Source: Periplaneta americana (Eukaryota > Arthropoda > Insecta > Blattodea > Blattidae). From it: a stretch of DNA of 64,000 nt. Under the pieces are notes generated by a model, which was given only the letters and a program-made list of their open reading frames with translations, did no database searches and was not told where the DNA came from. The stretch is from positions 1,018,001-1,082,000 of the forward strand of contig NW_027185501.1 of NCBI RefSeq assembly GCF_040183065.1, in the 5' to 3' direction. A program made the translations under genes and the position numbers. Positions 1 to 11,045 of the stretch are shown in pieces; within the stretch, counting starts at the first letter, position 1, and each line of letters opens with the position of its first letter.

Positions 1-166
1 ACCTGAAATCTTGATTTGCATAATACACGTCACTGTTCGTTAACAGAAAACCACAATTTAAGTCACACGGAGTTTGTGTGCACTCGAAGTTGGATGCTTG
101 ACGGTTGTCAGCCCACTTTGAGGACTGTGGATATAGAGGATATATTGGATCGGTGTCGATTAGAGT

Positions 167-291
167 TCCCGAGTAGCTCAGTGGTAGAGCGTTGGTACGT
201 TAAACCAAAGGTCCCGGGATCGATACCCGACCACGTGGTAGAGCGTTGCTACGTTAAACCAAGGTCCCGGGTTCGATACCCGGCTCCGGAA
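167..291 (+). tRNA. Fused double tRNA-like core, type D1
   Basis: A near-complete first body, without its 3' acceptor strand, runs into a second body that starts at the D loop (ACGTGGTAGAGCG). The outer acceptor strands can still pair with each other. The first T loop is ATCGATA instead of TTCGATA. The second anticodon stem TTGCT/ACCAA has a C30-C40 mismatch. Upstream reads GGATATAGAGGATATATTGG. Confidence 0.72.
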
Positions 292-1074
292 CAATTTTTC
301 CCTCGAAATTATTCAAATCAACTTTACAGGGAGTTATACCTGAAATCTTGATTTGCATAATACACGTCACTGTTCGTTAACAGAAAACCACAATTTAAGT
401 CACACGGAGTTAGTGTGCACTGGAAGTTGGATATTTTACGGTTGTCAGGCCACTTTGAGGTCTGTGTATATAGAGGGAAAAATTGAATCGGTGTCGGTTA
501 GATTTCCCGAGTAGCTCAGTGGAAGAGCGTTGGAACGTTAAACCAAAGGTCCCGGGTTCGATACCCGGCTGCGGAACAATTTTTCCCTCGAAATTATTCA
601 AATCAGCTATACAGGGAGTTATACCTGAAATTTTGATTTGCATAAAATACGTCACTGTTCGTTAACAGAAAACCACAATTTAAGTCACACGGAGTTAGTG
701 TGCACTCGAAGTTGGATGCTTGACGGTTGTCAGCCCAATTTGAGTTCTGTGGATATAGAGGGAAGAATTGGATCGGTGTCGGTTAGAGTTTCCGGGTAGC
801 TCAGTGGTAGAGCGTTGGTACGTTAAACCAAAGGTCCCGGGTTCGATACCCGGCTCCGGAACAATTTTTCCCTCGAAATTATTCAAATCAACTTTACAGG
901 GAGTTATACCTGAAATCTTGATTTGCGTAATACACGTCACTGTTCGTTAACAGAAAACCACAATTTAAGTCACACGGAGTTAGTGTGCATTCGAAGTTGG
1001 ATGCTTGACGGTTGTCAGCCCACTTTGAGGTCTGTGGATACAGAGGGAAAAATTGGATTAGTGTCGGTTAGAGT

Positions 1075-1146
1075 TCCCGAGTAGCTCAGTGGTAGAGCGT
1101 TGGTACGTTAAACCAAAGGTCCCGGGTTCGATACCCGGCTCCGGAA
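1075..1146 (+). tRNA. Exact-consensus tRNA-like core
   Basis: Same cloverleaf as the reference core at 20576, with intact A box and B box. The following T run is intact (AACTATTTTTCCC). This unit has no counterpart in the homologous region 14850-16350, so it was gained here or lost there. Confidence 0.7.
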
Positions 1147-1929
1147 CTATTTTTCCCTCGAAATTATTCAAATCAACTTTACAGGGTTTTATACCTGAAA
1201 TCTTGATTTGCATAATACACGTCACTGTTCGTTAACAGAAAACCACAATTTAAGTCACACGGAGTTAGTGTGCATTCGAAGTTGGTTGCTTGACGGTTGT
1301 CAGCCCAATTTGAGGTCTGTGGATATAGAGAAAAAAATTGGATTGGTGTCGGTTAGAGTTCCCGAGTAGTTCAGTGGTAGAGCGTTGGTACGTTAAACCA
1401 AAGGTCCCTGGTTCGATACCCGGCTCCGGAAAAATTTTTCCCTCGAAATTATTCAAATCAACTTTTGAGGGAATTATACCTGAAATCTTGATTTGCATAA
1501 TACACGTCACTGTTCGTTAACAGAATACCACAATTTAAGTCACACGGAGTTAGTGTGCACTCGAAGTTGGATGCTTGACGGTTGTCAGCCCACTTTGAGG
1601 TCTGTGAATATATACGGAAAAATTGGATCGGTGACGGTTAGAGTTCCCGAGTAGGTCAGTGGTAGAACGTTGGATGTTAAACCAAAGGTCCCGGGTTCGA
1701 TAGCCAGCTCCGGAACAATTTTTCCCTCGAAATTATTCAAATCAACTTTACAGGGAGTTATACCTGAAATCTTGATTTGCACAATACACGTCACTGTTCG
1801 TTAACAGAAAACCACAATTTAAGTCAAACGGAGTTAGTGTGCACTCGAAGTTGAAAGCCTGACGGTTGTTAGCGCACTTTGAGGTCTGTGGATACAGAGG
1901 GAAAAATTTGGATAGGTGTCGGTTAGAGT

Positions 1930-2001
1930 TCATGAGTAGCTCAGTGGTAGAGCGTTGGTACGTTAAACCAAAGGTCCCGTGTTCGATACACGGCTCCGGA
2001 A
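1930..2001 (+). tRNA. tRNA-like core with compensated T-stem pair 52-62
   Basis: The T arm reads CCGTG-TTCGATA-CACGG: G52 became T and C62 became A, so the pair is restored as T-A. The acceptor strand is TCATGAG, which adds mismatches. It is homologous to unit 16491, where the same compensated pair sits in an otherwise consensus core. Confidence 0.6.
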
Positions 2002-2497
2002 AAATTTTCCCTCGAAATTATAAAAATCAACATTACAGGGAGTTATACCTGAAATCTTGTTTTGCATAATACACGTCACTGTTCGTAAACAGAAAACCAC
2101 AATTTAAGTCACACGGAGTTAGTGTGCACTCGAAGTTTGATGCTAGACGGTTGTCAGCCCACTTTGAGGTCTGTATATATAGGGGAAAAAATTGGATCGG
2201 TGTCGGTTAGAGTTCCCGAGTAGTATAGTGGTAGAGCGTTGGTACGTTAAACCAAAGGTCCCGGGTTCGATACCCGTCTCCGGAACAATTTTTCCCTCGA
2301 AATTTTTCAAATCAACTTTACAGGGAGTTATACCTGAAATCTTGTTTTGCATAATACACGTCTCTGTTCGTTAACAGAAAACCACAATTTAAGTCACACG
2401 GAGTTAGTGTGCACTCGAAGTTGGATGCTTGACGGTTGTCAGCTCACTTTGAGGTCTGTGGATGTAGAGGAAATATTGGATCGGTGTCGTTTAGAGT

Positions 2498-2623
2498 TCC
2501 CGAGTAGCTCAGAGGTAGAGCGTTGGTACGTTAAAACAAAGATCCCGGGATCGATACCCGGCCCCGTGGTAGAGCGTTGCTACGTTAAAGCAAAGGTTCC
2601 GGGTTCGATACCCGGCTCCGGAA
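2498..2623 (+). tRNA. Fused double tRNA-like core, type D2
   Basis: The first D loop is AGAGGTA and the first anticodon stem TTGGT/AACAA is mismatched. The junction is GGCCCCGTGGTAGAGCG. The second body has ACGTTAAAGC and GGTTCCGGG. The final B box is intact. Confidence 0.7.
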
Positions 2624-4546
2624 CAATTTTTCCCTCGAAATTATTCAAATCAACTTTACAGTTAGTTATACCTGAAATCTTGATTTGCATAATACACGTC
2701 ACTGTTCGTTAACAGAAAACCACAATTTAAGTCACACGTAGTTAGTGTGTTCTCGAAGTTGGATGCTTGACGGTTGTCAGACCACTTTGAGGTCTGTGGA
2801 TATAGAGGGAAAAATTGGTTCGGTGTCGGTTAGAGTTCCCGAGTAGCTCAGTGGCAGAGCGTTGGTACGTTAAACCAAAGGTCCCGGGTTCGATACCCGG
2901 CTTCGGAACAATTTTTCCCTCGAAATTATTCAAATCAACTTTACAGGGAATTATACCTGAAATCTTGATTTGCATAATACACGTCCCTGTTCGTTAACAG
3001 AAAACCACAATTTAAGTCACACGGATTTAGTGTGCACTCGAAGTTGGATGCTTGACGGTTGTCAGCCCACTTTGAGGTCTGTGGATATAGAGGGAAAAAT
3101 AGGATCGGTGTCGGTTAGAGTTCCCGAGTAGCTCAGTGGTAGAGCGTTGGTACGTTAAACCAAAGGTCCCGAGTTCGATACCCGGCTCCGGAACAATTTT
3201 TTCTTCGAAATGATTCAAATCAACATTACAGGGAGTTATACCTGAAATCTTGATTTGCATAATACACGTCACTGTTCGTTAACAGAAAACCACGATTTAA
3301 GTCACACGGAGTTAGTGTGCACTCGAAGTTGGATGCTTAACGGTTGTCAGCCCACTTTGAGGTCTGTGGATATAGAGGGAAAAATTGGATCGGTGTCGGT
3401 TAGAGTTCCCGAGTAGCACAGTGGTAGAGATTTGGTACGTTAAAGAAAAGGTCCCGGCTTCGATTCCCGGCTCCGGAACAATTATCACGTCGAAATTATT
3501 CAAATCATATTTAAAGGGAGTTATACCTGAAATCTTGATTCGCATAGTACACGTCACTGTTCGTTAACAGAAAATCACATGTTCAGTCACACGGAGTTAG
3601 TGTGCACTCGAAGTTGAATGCTTGACGGTTGTCAGCCCAATTTGAGGTCTGTGGATATAGAGGGAAAAATTGGATCGGTGTCGGTAAGAGTTCCCGAGTA
3701 GCTCAGTGGTAGAGCGTAGGTACGTTAAACCAAAAGTCCCGGGTTCGATACCCGGCTCCGGAAAAATTTTTCCCACGAAATTATTCAAATCATCTTTACA
3801 GGGAGTTATACTTGAAATCTTGATTTGCATAATACACGTCACTGTTCGTTAACAGAAAACCACAATTTAAGACACACGGAGTTAGTGTGCACTCGATGTT
3901 GGATGCTTGACGGTTGTCAGCCCAATTTGAGGTCTGTGGATATAGAGGGAAAAATTGGATCGGTGTCGGTTGGAGTTCACGAGTAGCTCAGTGGTAGAGC
4001 GTTGGTACGTTAAATCAAAGGTCCCGGGTTCGATATCCGGCTCCGGACAAATTTTTCCCACGAAATTATTCAAATCAACTTTACAGGGAGTTATAACTGA
4101 AATCTTAATTTGCATAATACACGTCACTGTTCGTTAACAGAATACCACAATTTAAGTCACACGGAGTTAGTGTGCACTCGATGTTGGATGCTTGACGGTT
4201 GTCAGCCCACTTTGAAATCTGTGGATATAGAGGGAAAAATTGGATCGGTGTCGGTTAGAGTTCTCGAGTAGCTCAGTGGTAGAGCGTTGGTACGTTACAC
4301 CAAAGGTCCCGGGTTCGATACCCGGCTCCGGAAAATTTATTCCCTCGAAATTATTCAAATCAACTTTACAGGGACTTATACCTGAAATCTTGATTTGCAT
4401 AATACACGTCACTGTTCGTTAACAGAAAACCACAATTTAAGTCACACGGATTTAGTGTGCACTTGAAGTTGGATGCTTGACGGTTGTCAGCCCACTTTGA
4501 GGTAAGTGGATATAGAGGGAAAAATTGGATCGGTGTGGGTTAGAGT

Positions 4547-4617
4547 TCCCGAGTAGCTCAGTGGTAGAGCGTTGGTATGTTAAACCAAAGTCCCGGGTTC
4601 GATACCCGGCTCCGGAA
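4547..4617 (+). tRNA. tRNA-like core with canonical U33 and anticodon GTT
   Basis: The anticodon arm is TTGGT/ACCAA with loop ATGTTAA, so U33 and G34 T35 T36 are canonical. The variable loop is four bases (AGTC). A box, B box and T5 are intact, and C4-C69 remains mismatched. It is one of the most tRNA-Asn-like copies in the window. Unit 5455 shares the U33 loop. Confidence 0.65.
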
Positions 4618-4829
4618 CAATTTTTCCCTCGAAATTATTCAAGTCAACTTTACAGGGAGTTATACCTGAAATCTTGATTTGCATAATACACGTCACTGTT
4701 CGTTAACAGAAAACCACAATTTAAGTCACACGGAGTTAGTGTGCACTCGAAGTTGGATGCTTGACGGTTGTCAGCCCACTTTGAGGTCTGTGGATATAGA
4801 GGAAATATTGGATCGGTGTCGGTAAGAAT

Positions 4830-4955
4830 TCCCGAGTAGCTCAGTGGTAGAGCGTTGGTACGTTAAAACAAAGGTCCCGGGATCGATACCCGGCCCCGTG
4901 GTGGAGCGTTGCTACGTTAAACCAAAGGTCCCGGGTTCGATACCCGGCTCCGGAA
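4830..4955 (+). tRNA. Fused double tRNA-like core, type D2
   Basis: The first A box is intact (TAGCTCAGTGG). The second body starts GTGGTGGAGCG and has a consensus T arm. The upstream flank GGTAAGAATTCCCG weakens the extended acceptor pairing. Confidence 0.7.
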
Positions 4956-7900
4956 CAATTTTTCCCTCAAAATTATTCAACTCAACTTTACAGTTAGTTA
5001 TACCTGAAATCTTGTTTTGCATAATACACGTCACTGTTCGTTAACAGAAAACCACAATTTAAGTCACAAATAGTTAGTGTGCTCTCGAAGTTTGATGCTT
5101 GACGGTTGTCAGCCCACTTTGAGGTCTGTGGATATAGAGGGAAAAAATTGGATAGGTGTAAGTTAGAGTTCCCGAGTAGCTCAGTGGTAGAGCGTTGGTA
5201 AGTTAAACCAAAGGTCCCGGGTTCGAAACCAGGCTCCGGAACAATTTTTCCCTCGTAATTATTCAAATCAACTTTACAGGGAGTCATACCTGATCTCTTG
5301 TTTTGCATAATACACGTCACTGTTCGTTAACAGAAAACCACAATTTAAGTCACACGGAGTTAGTGTGCACTCGAAGTTGGATGCTTGACGGTTGTGAGCC
5401 CCCTTTGAGGTCTGGGAATATAGAGGGAAAAATTGAATCGGTGTCGGTTAGGGTTCCCGAGTAGCTCAATGGTAGAGCGTTGGTATGTTAAACCAAAGTC
5501 CCGGGTTCGATACCCGGCTCCGGAACATTTTTTCCCTCGAATTTATTCAAATCAACTTTACAGGGAGTTATACCTGAAATCTTGATTTGCATAATACACG
5601 TCACTGTTCGTTAACAGAAAACCACAATTTAAGTCACACGGGTTTAGTGTGCACTCGAAGTTGGATGCTTGACGGTTGTCAGCCCAATTTGAGGTCTGTG
5701 GATATAGATTGAAACATTGGATCGGTGTCGGTTGGAGTTCCCGAGTAGCTCAGTGGTAGAGCGTTGGCACGTTAAACCAAAGGTCCCGGGTTCGATACCC
5801 GGCTCCGGAACAATTTTTCCCTCGAAATTATTCAAATCAACTTTACAGGGAGTTATACCTGAAATCTTGATTTGCATAATACACGTCACTGTTCGTTAAC
5901 AGAAAACAACAATTTAAGTCACACGGATTTAGTGTGCACTCGAAGTTAAATGTTTGACGGTTGTCAGCCCACTTTGAGGTCTGTGGATATAGAGGGAAAA
6001 ATTGGATCGGTGTCGGTTAGAGTTCCCGAGTAGCTCAGTGGTAGAGCGTTGGTACGTTAAACCAAAGGTCCCGGGTTCGATAACCGCCTCCGGAACAATT
6101 TTTCCCTCGAAATTATTCAAATCAACTTTACAGGGATTTATACCTGAAATCTTGATTTGCATAATACACGTCACTGTTCGTTAACAGAAAACCACAATTT
6201 AAGTCACACGGAGTTAGTGTGCACTCGAAGTTGGATGCTTGACGGTTGTCAGCACAATTTGAGGTCTGTGGATATAGAGGGAAAAATTGGATCGGTGTCG
6301 GTTAGAGTTCTCGAGTAGCTCAGTGGTAGAGCGTTTGTACGTTAATCCAAAGGTCCCGGGTTCGATACCCGGCTCCGGAAAATTTTTTCCCTCGAAATTA
6401 TTCAAATCAACTTTACAGGGACTTATACCTGAAATCTTGATTTGCATAATGCACGTCACTGTTCGTTAACAGAAAACCACAATTTAAGTCACACGGAGTT
6501 AGTGTGCACTCGAAGTTGGATGCTTCACGGTTGTCAGCCCACTTTGAGGTAAGTGGATATAGATGGAAAAATTGGATCGGTGTCGGTTAGAGTTCCCGAG
6601 TAGCTCAGTGGTAGAGCGTTGGTATGTTAAACCAAAGTCCCGGGTTCCATACTAGGCTCCCTAACAATTTTTCCCTCGAAATTATTCAAGTCAACTTTAC
6701 AGGGAGTTATACCTGAAATCTTGTTTTGCATAATACACGTCACTGTTCGTAAACAGAAAACCACAATTTAAGTCACACGGAGTTAGTGTGCACTCGAAGT
6801 TTGATGCTAGACGGTTGTCAGCCCACTTTGAGGTCTGTATATATAGGGGAAAAAATTGGATCGGTGTCGGTTAGAGTTCCCGAGTAGTATAGTGGTAGAG
6901 CGTTGGTACGTTAAACCAAAGGTCCCGGGTTCGATACCCGGCTCCGGAACAATTTTTCCCTCGAAATTATTCAAATCAACTTTACAGGGAGTTATACCTG
7001 AAATCTTGATTTGCATAATACACGTCACTGTTCGTTAACAGAAAACCACAATTTAAGTCACACGGATTTAGTGTGCACTCGAAGTTAAATGCTTGACGGT
7101 TGTCAGCCCACTTTGAGGTCTGTGGATATAGAGGGAAAAATTGGATCGGTGTCGGTTAGAGTTCCCGAGTAGCTCAGTGGTAGAGGGTTGGTAAGTTAAA
7201 CCAAAGTTCCCGGGTTCGATACCAGGATCCGGAACAATTTTTCCCTAAAAAAATTATTCAAATCAACTTTACAGGGAGTTATACCTGAAATCTTGGTTTG
7301 CATAATACACGTCACTGTTCGTTAACAGAAAACCACAATTTAAGTCACACGGAGATAGTATGCACTCGAAGTTGGATGCTTGACGGTTGTCAGCACAATT
7401 TGAGGTCTGTGGATATAGAGGGAAAAATTGGATCGGTGTCGGTTAGAGTTCTCGAGTAGCTCAGTGGTAGAGCGTTGGTACGTTAATCCAAAGGTCCCGG
7501 GTTCGATACCCGGCTCCGGAATATTTTTTCCCTCGAAATTATTCAAATCAACTTTACAGGGTCTTATACCTGAAATATTGATTTGCATAATACACGTCAC
7601 TGTTCGTTAACAGAAAACCACAATTTAAGTCACACGGAGATAGTGTGCACTCGAAGTTGGATGCTTGACGGTTGTCAGCGCACTTTGAGGTCTGTGGATA
7701 CAGAGGGAAAAATTGGATAGGTGTCGGTTAGAGTTCCCGATTAGCTCAGTGGTAGAGCGTTGGTACGTTAAACCAAAGGTCCCGTGTTCGATACCCGGCT
7801 CCGGAACAATTTTTCCCTCGAAATTATTCAAATCAACTTTACAGGGAGTTATACCTGAAATCTTGTTTTGCATAATACACGTCACTGTTCGTAAACAGAA

Positions 7901-8303
7901 AACCACAATTTAAGTCACACGGAGTTAGTGTGCACTCGAAGTTTGATGCTAGACGGTTGTCAGCCCACTTTGAGTTCTGTATATATAGGGGAAAAAATTG
8001 GATCGGTGTCGGTTAGAGTTCCCGAGTAGTATAGTGGTAGAGCGTCGGTACGTTAAACCAAAGGTCCCGGGTTCGATACCCGGCTCCGGAACAATTTTTC
8101 CCTCGAAATTATTCAAATAAACTTTACAGGGAATTATACCTGAAATCATGTTTTGCATAATACACGTCTCTGTTCGTTAACAGAAAACCACAATTTAAGT
8201 CACACGGAGTTAGTGTGCACTCGAAGTTGGATGCTTGACGGTTGTCAGCCCACTTTGAGGTCTGTGGATATAGAGGAAATATTGCATCGGTGTCGGTTAG
8301 ATT

Positions 8304-8429
8304 TCCCGAGTAGCTCAGAGGTAGAACGTTGGTACGTTAAAACAAAGGTCCCGGGATCGATACCCGGCCCCGTGGTAGAGCGTTGCTACGTTTAAGCAAA
8401 GGTCCCGGGTTCGATACACGGCTCCGGAA
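8304..8429 (+). tRNA. Fused double tRNA-like core, type D2
   Basis: It lies in repeat A copy 1. The first A box is TAGCTCAGAGG, followed by AGAACG. The second T arm reads CCGGG-TTCGATA-CACGG, mismatched at 52-62. The T run is broken (AACAATTTATCCC). Confidence 0.68.
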
Positions 8430-9212
8430 CAATTTATCCCTCGAAATTATTCAAATCAACTATACAGTTAGTTATACCTGAAATCTTGATTTGCATAATA
8501 CACGTCACTGTTCGTTAACAGAAAACCACAATTTAAGTCACACGTAGTTAGTGTGCTCTCGAAGTTGAATGCTTGACGGTTGTCAGCCCACTTTGAGGTC
8601 TGTGAATATAGAGGGAAAAATTGGATCGGTGTCGGTTAGAGTTCCCGAGTAGCTCAGTGGTAGAGCGTTGGTAAGTTAAACCAAAGGTCCCGGGTTCGAT
8701 ACCAGGATCCGGAACAATTTTTCCCTCGAAATTATTCAAATCAACTTTACAGGGAGTTATACCTGAAATCTTGATTTGCATAATACACGTCACTGTTCGT
8801 TAACAGAAAACCACAATTTAAGTCACACGGAGTTAGTGTGCACTCGAAGTTGGATGTTTGACGGTTGTCAGCCCACTTTGAGGTCTGTGGATATAGAGGG
8901 AAAAATTGGATCGGTGTCGGTTAGAGTTCCCGAGTAGCACAGTGGTAGAGCTTTGGTACGTTAAAGCAAAGGTCCCGGGTTCGATTCCCGGCTCCGGAAC
9001 AATTATCAAGTCGAAATTATTCAAATCAAATTTAAAGGGAGTTATACCTGAAATCTTGATTTGCATAGTACACGTCACTGTTCGTTAACAGAAAACCACA
9101 ATTTAAGTCACACGGAGTTAGTGTGCAGTCGATGTTGGATGCTTGACGGTTGTCAGCCCAATTTGAGGTCTGTGGATATAGAGGGAATAATTGGATCGGT
9201 TTTGGTTAGAGT

Positions 9213-9282
9213 TCCCGAGTAGTCAGAGGTAAAGGGTTGGACGTTAAACCAAAGGTCCTGGGTTCGATACCCAGCTCCGGAA
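9213..9282 (+). tRNA. Degraded tRNA-like core with compensated T-stem pair 50-64
   Basis: The T arm is CTGGG-TTCGATA-CCCAG: both members of pair 50-64 changed, C-G to T-A. The D arm has lost a base (TAGTCAGAGGTAAAGGG) and one base is missing in the anticodon arm (TTGGACGTTAAACC), giving 70 nt. The A box is impaired. Confidence 0.5.
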
Positions 9283-10920
9283 CAATTTTTCCCTCGAAAT
9301 TATTCAAATCAACTTTACAGAGAGTTATACCTGAAATCTTGATTTGCATAATACACGTCACTGTTCGTTAACAGAAAACCACAATTTAAGTCACACGGAG
9401 TTAGTGTGCACTCGAAGTAGAAAGCTTGACGGTTGTCAGCCCGCTTTGAGTTCTGTGGATATAGAGGGAAAAATTGGATCGGTGTCGGTAACAGTTCCCG
9501 AGTAGCTCAGTGGTAGAGTTTTGGTACGTTAAACCAAAGGTCCCGGGTTCGATACCCGGCTCCGGAACAATTTTTCTCTCGAAATTATTCAAATCAACTT
9601 TACAGGGAGTTATACCTGAAATTTTGAATTGCATAATACACGTCACTGTTCGTTAACAGAAAACCACAATTTAAGTCACACTGGTTTAGTGTGCACTCGA
9701 AGTTGGATGCTTGACGGTTGTCAGCCCAATTTGAGGTCTGTGGATATAGATTCAAACATTGGATCGGTGTCGGTTGGAGTCCCCGAGTAGCTCAGTGGTA
9801 GGGAGTTGGTACGTTAAACCAAAGGTCCCGGGTTCGATACCCGGCTCCGGAACAATTTTTCCCTCGAAATTATTCAAATCAACTTTACAGGGAGTTATAC
9901 CTGAAATCTTGATTTGCATAATACACGTCACTGTTCATTAACAGAAAACCACAATTTAAGTCACACGGATTTAGTGTGCACTCGAAGTTAAATGCTTGAC
10001 GGTTGTCAGCCCACTTTGAGTTCTGTGGAAATAGAGGGAAAAATTGGATCGGTGTCAGTTAGAGTTCCCGAGTAGCTCAGTGGTAGAGCGTTGTTACGTT
10101 AAACCAAAGGTCCCGGGTTCGATAACCGGCTCCGGAACAATTTTTCCCTCGAAATTATTCAAAACCAACTTTACAGGGAGTTATACCTGAAATCTTGATT
10201 TGCATAATACACGTCACTGTTCGTTAACAGAAAACCACAATTTAAGTCACACGGAGTTAGTGTGCACTGGAAGTTGGGTATTTTACGGTTGTCAGCCCAC
10301 TTTGAGGTCTGTGTATATAGAGGGAAAAATTGAATCTGTGTCGGTTAGATTTCCCGAGTAGCTCAGTGGAAGAGCGTTGGAACGTTAAACCAAAGGTCCC
10401 GGGTTCGATATCCGGCTCCGGAACAATTTTTCCCTCGAAATTATTCAAATCAACTTTACAGGGATTTATACCTGAAATCTTGATTTGCATAATACACGTC
10501 ACTGTTCGTTAACAGAAAACCACAATTTAAGTCACACGGAGTTAGTGTGCACTCGAAGTTGGATGCTTGACGGTTGTCAGCCCACTTTGAGGTCTGTGGA
10601 TATAGAGGGAAAAATTGGATCGGTGTCGGTGAGAGTTCCCGAGTAGCTCAGTGGTAGATCGTTGGTACGTTAAACCAAAGGTCCCGGGTTCGATACCCGG
10701 CTCCGGAACAATATATCCCTCGAAATTATTCAAATCAACTTTACAGGGAGTTATACCTGAAATCTTGATTTGCATAATACACGTCACTGTTCGTTAACAG
10801 AAAACCACAATTTAAGTCACACGGAGTTTGTGTGCACTCGAAGTTGGATGCTTGACGGTTGTCAGCCCACTTTGAGGACTGTGGATATAGAGGATATATT
10901 GGATCGCTGTCGATTAGAGT

Positions 10921-11045
10921 TCCCGAGTAGCTCAGTGGTAGAGCGTTGGTACGTTAAACCAAAGGTCCCGGGATCGATACCCGACCACGTGGTAGAGCGT
11001 TGCTACGTTAAACCAAGGTCCCGGGTTCGATACCCGGCTCCGGAA
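10921..11045 (+). tRNA. Fused double tRNA-like core, type D1
   Basis: Same organisation as 167. It differs just upstream by GGATCGCTGTCG. The preceding unit (10637) lacks a T5, so a transcript starting there could include three tRNA-like bodies before the T5 after 11045. Confidence 0.72.

Larger units (their letters stand above)
1..8152 (+). repeat. Array segment 1: 28 mixed, older units
   Basis: tRNA-like cores start at 167 (double), 505, 790, 1075, 1360, 1645, 1930, 2214, 2498 (double), 2837, 3122, 3407, 3692, 3977, 4262, 4547, 4830 (double), 5170, 5455, 5739, 6024, 6309, 6594, 6878, 7163, 7450, 7735 and 8020; single cores span 70-72 nt. The three double units are 2331 and 2332 bp apart. 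Positions 1 to about 3000 are a diverged copy of about 14850-17560: the offset is 14847 at the left and 14562 further right, because unit 1075 has no counterpart there. Units differ from each other more than in the later blocks. Unit 6594 is badly degraded in its T loop and acceptor end. Confidence 0.9.
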
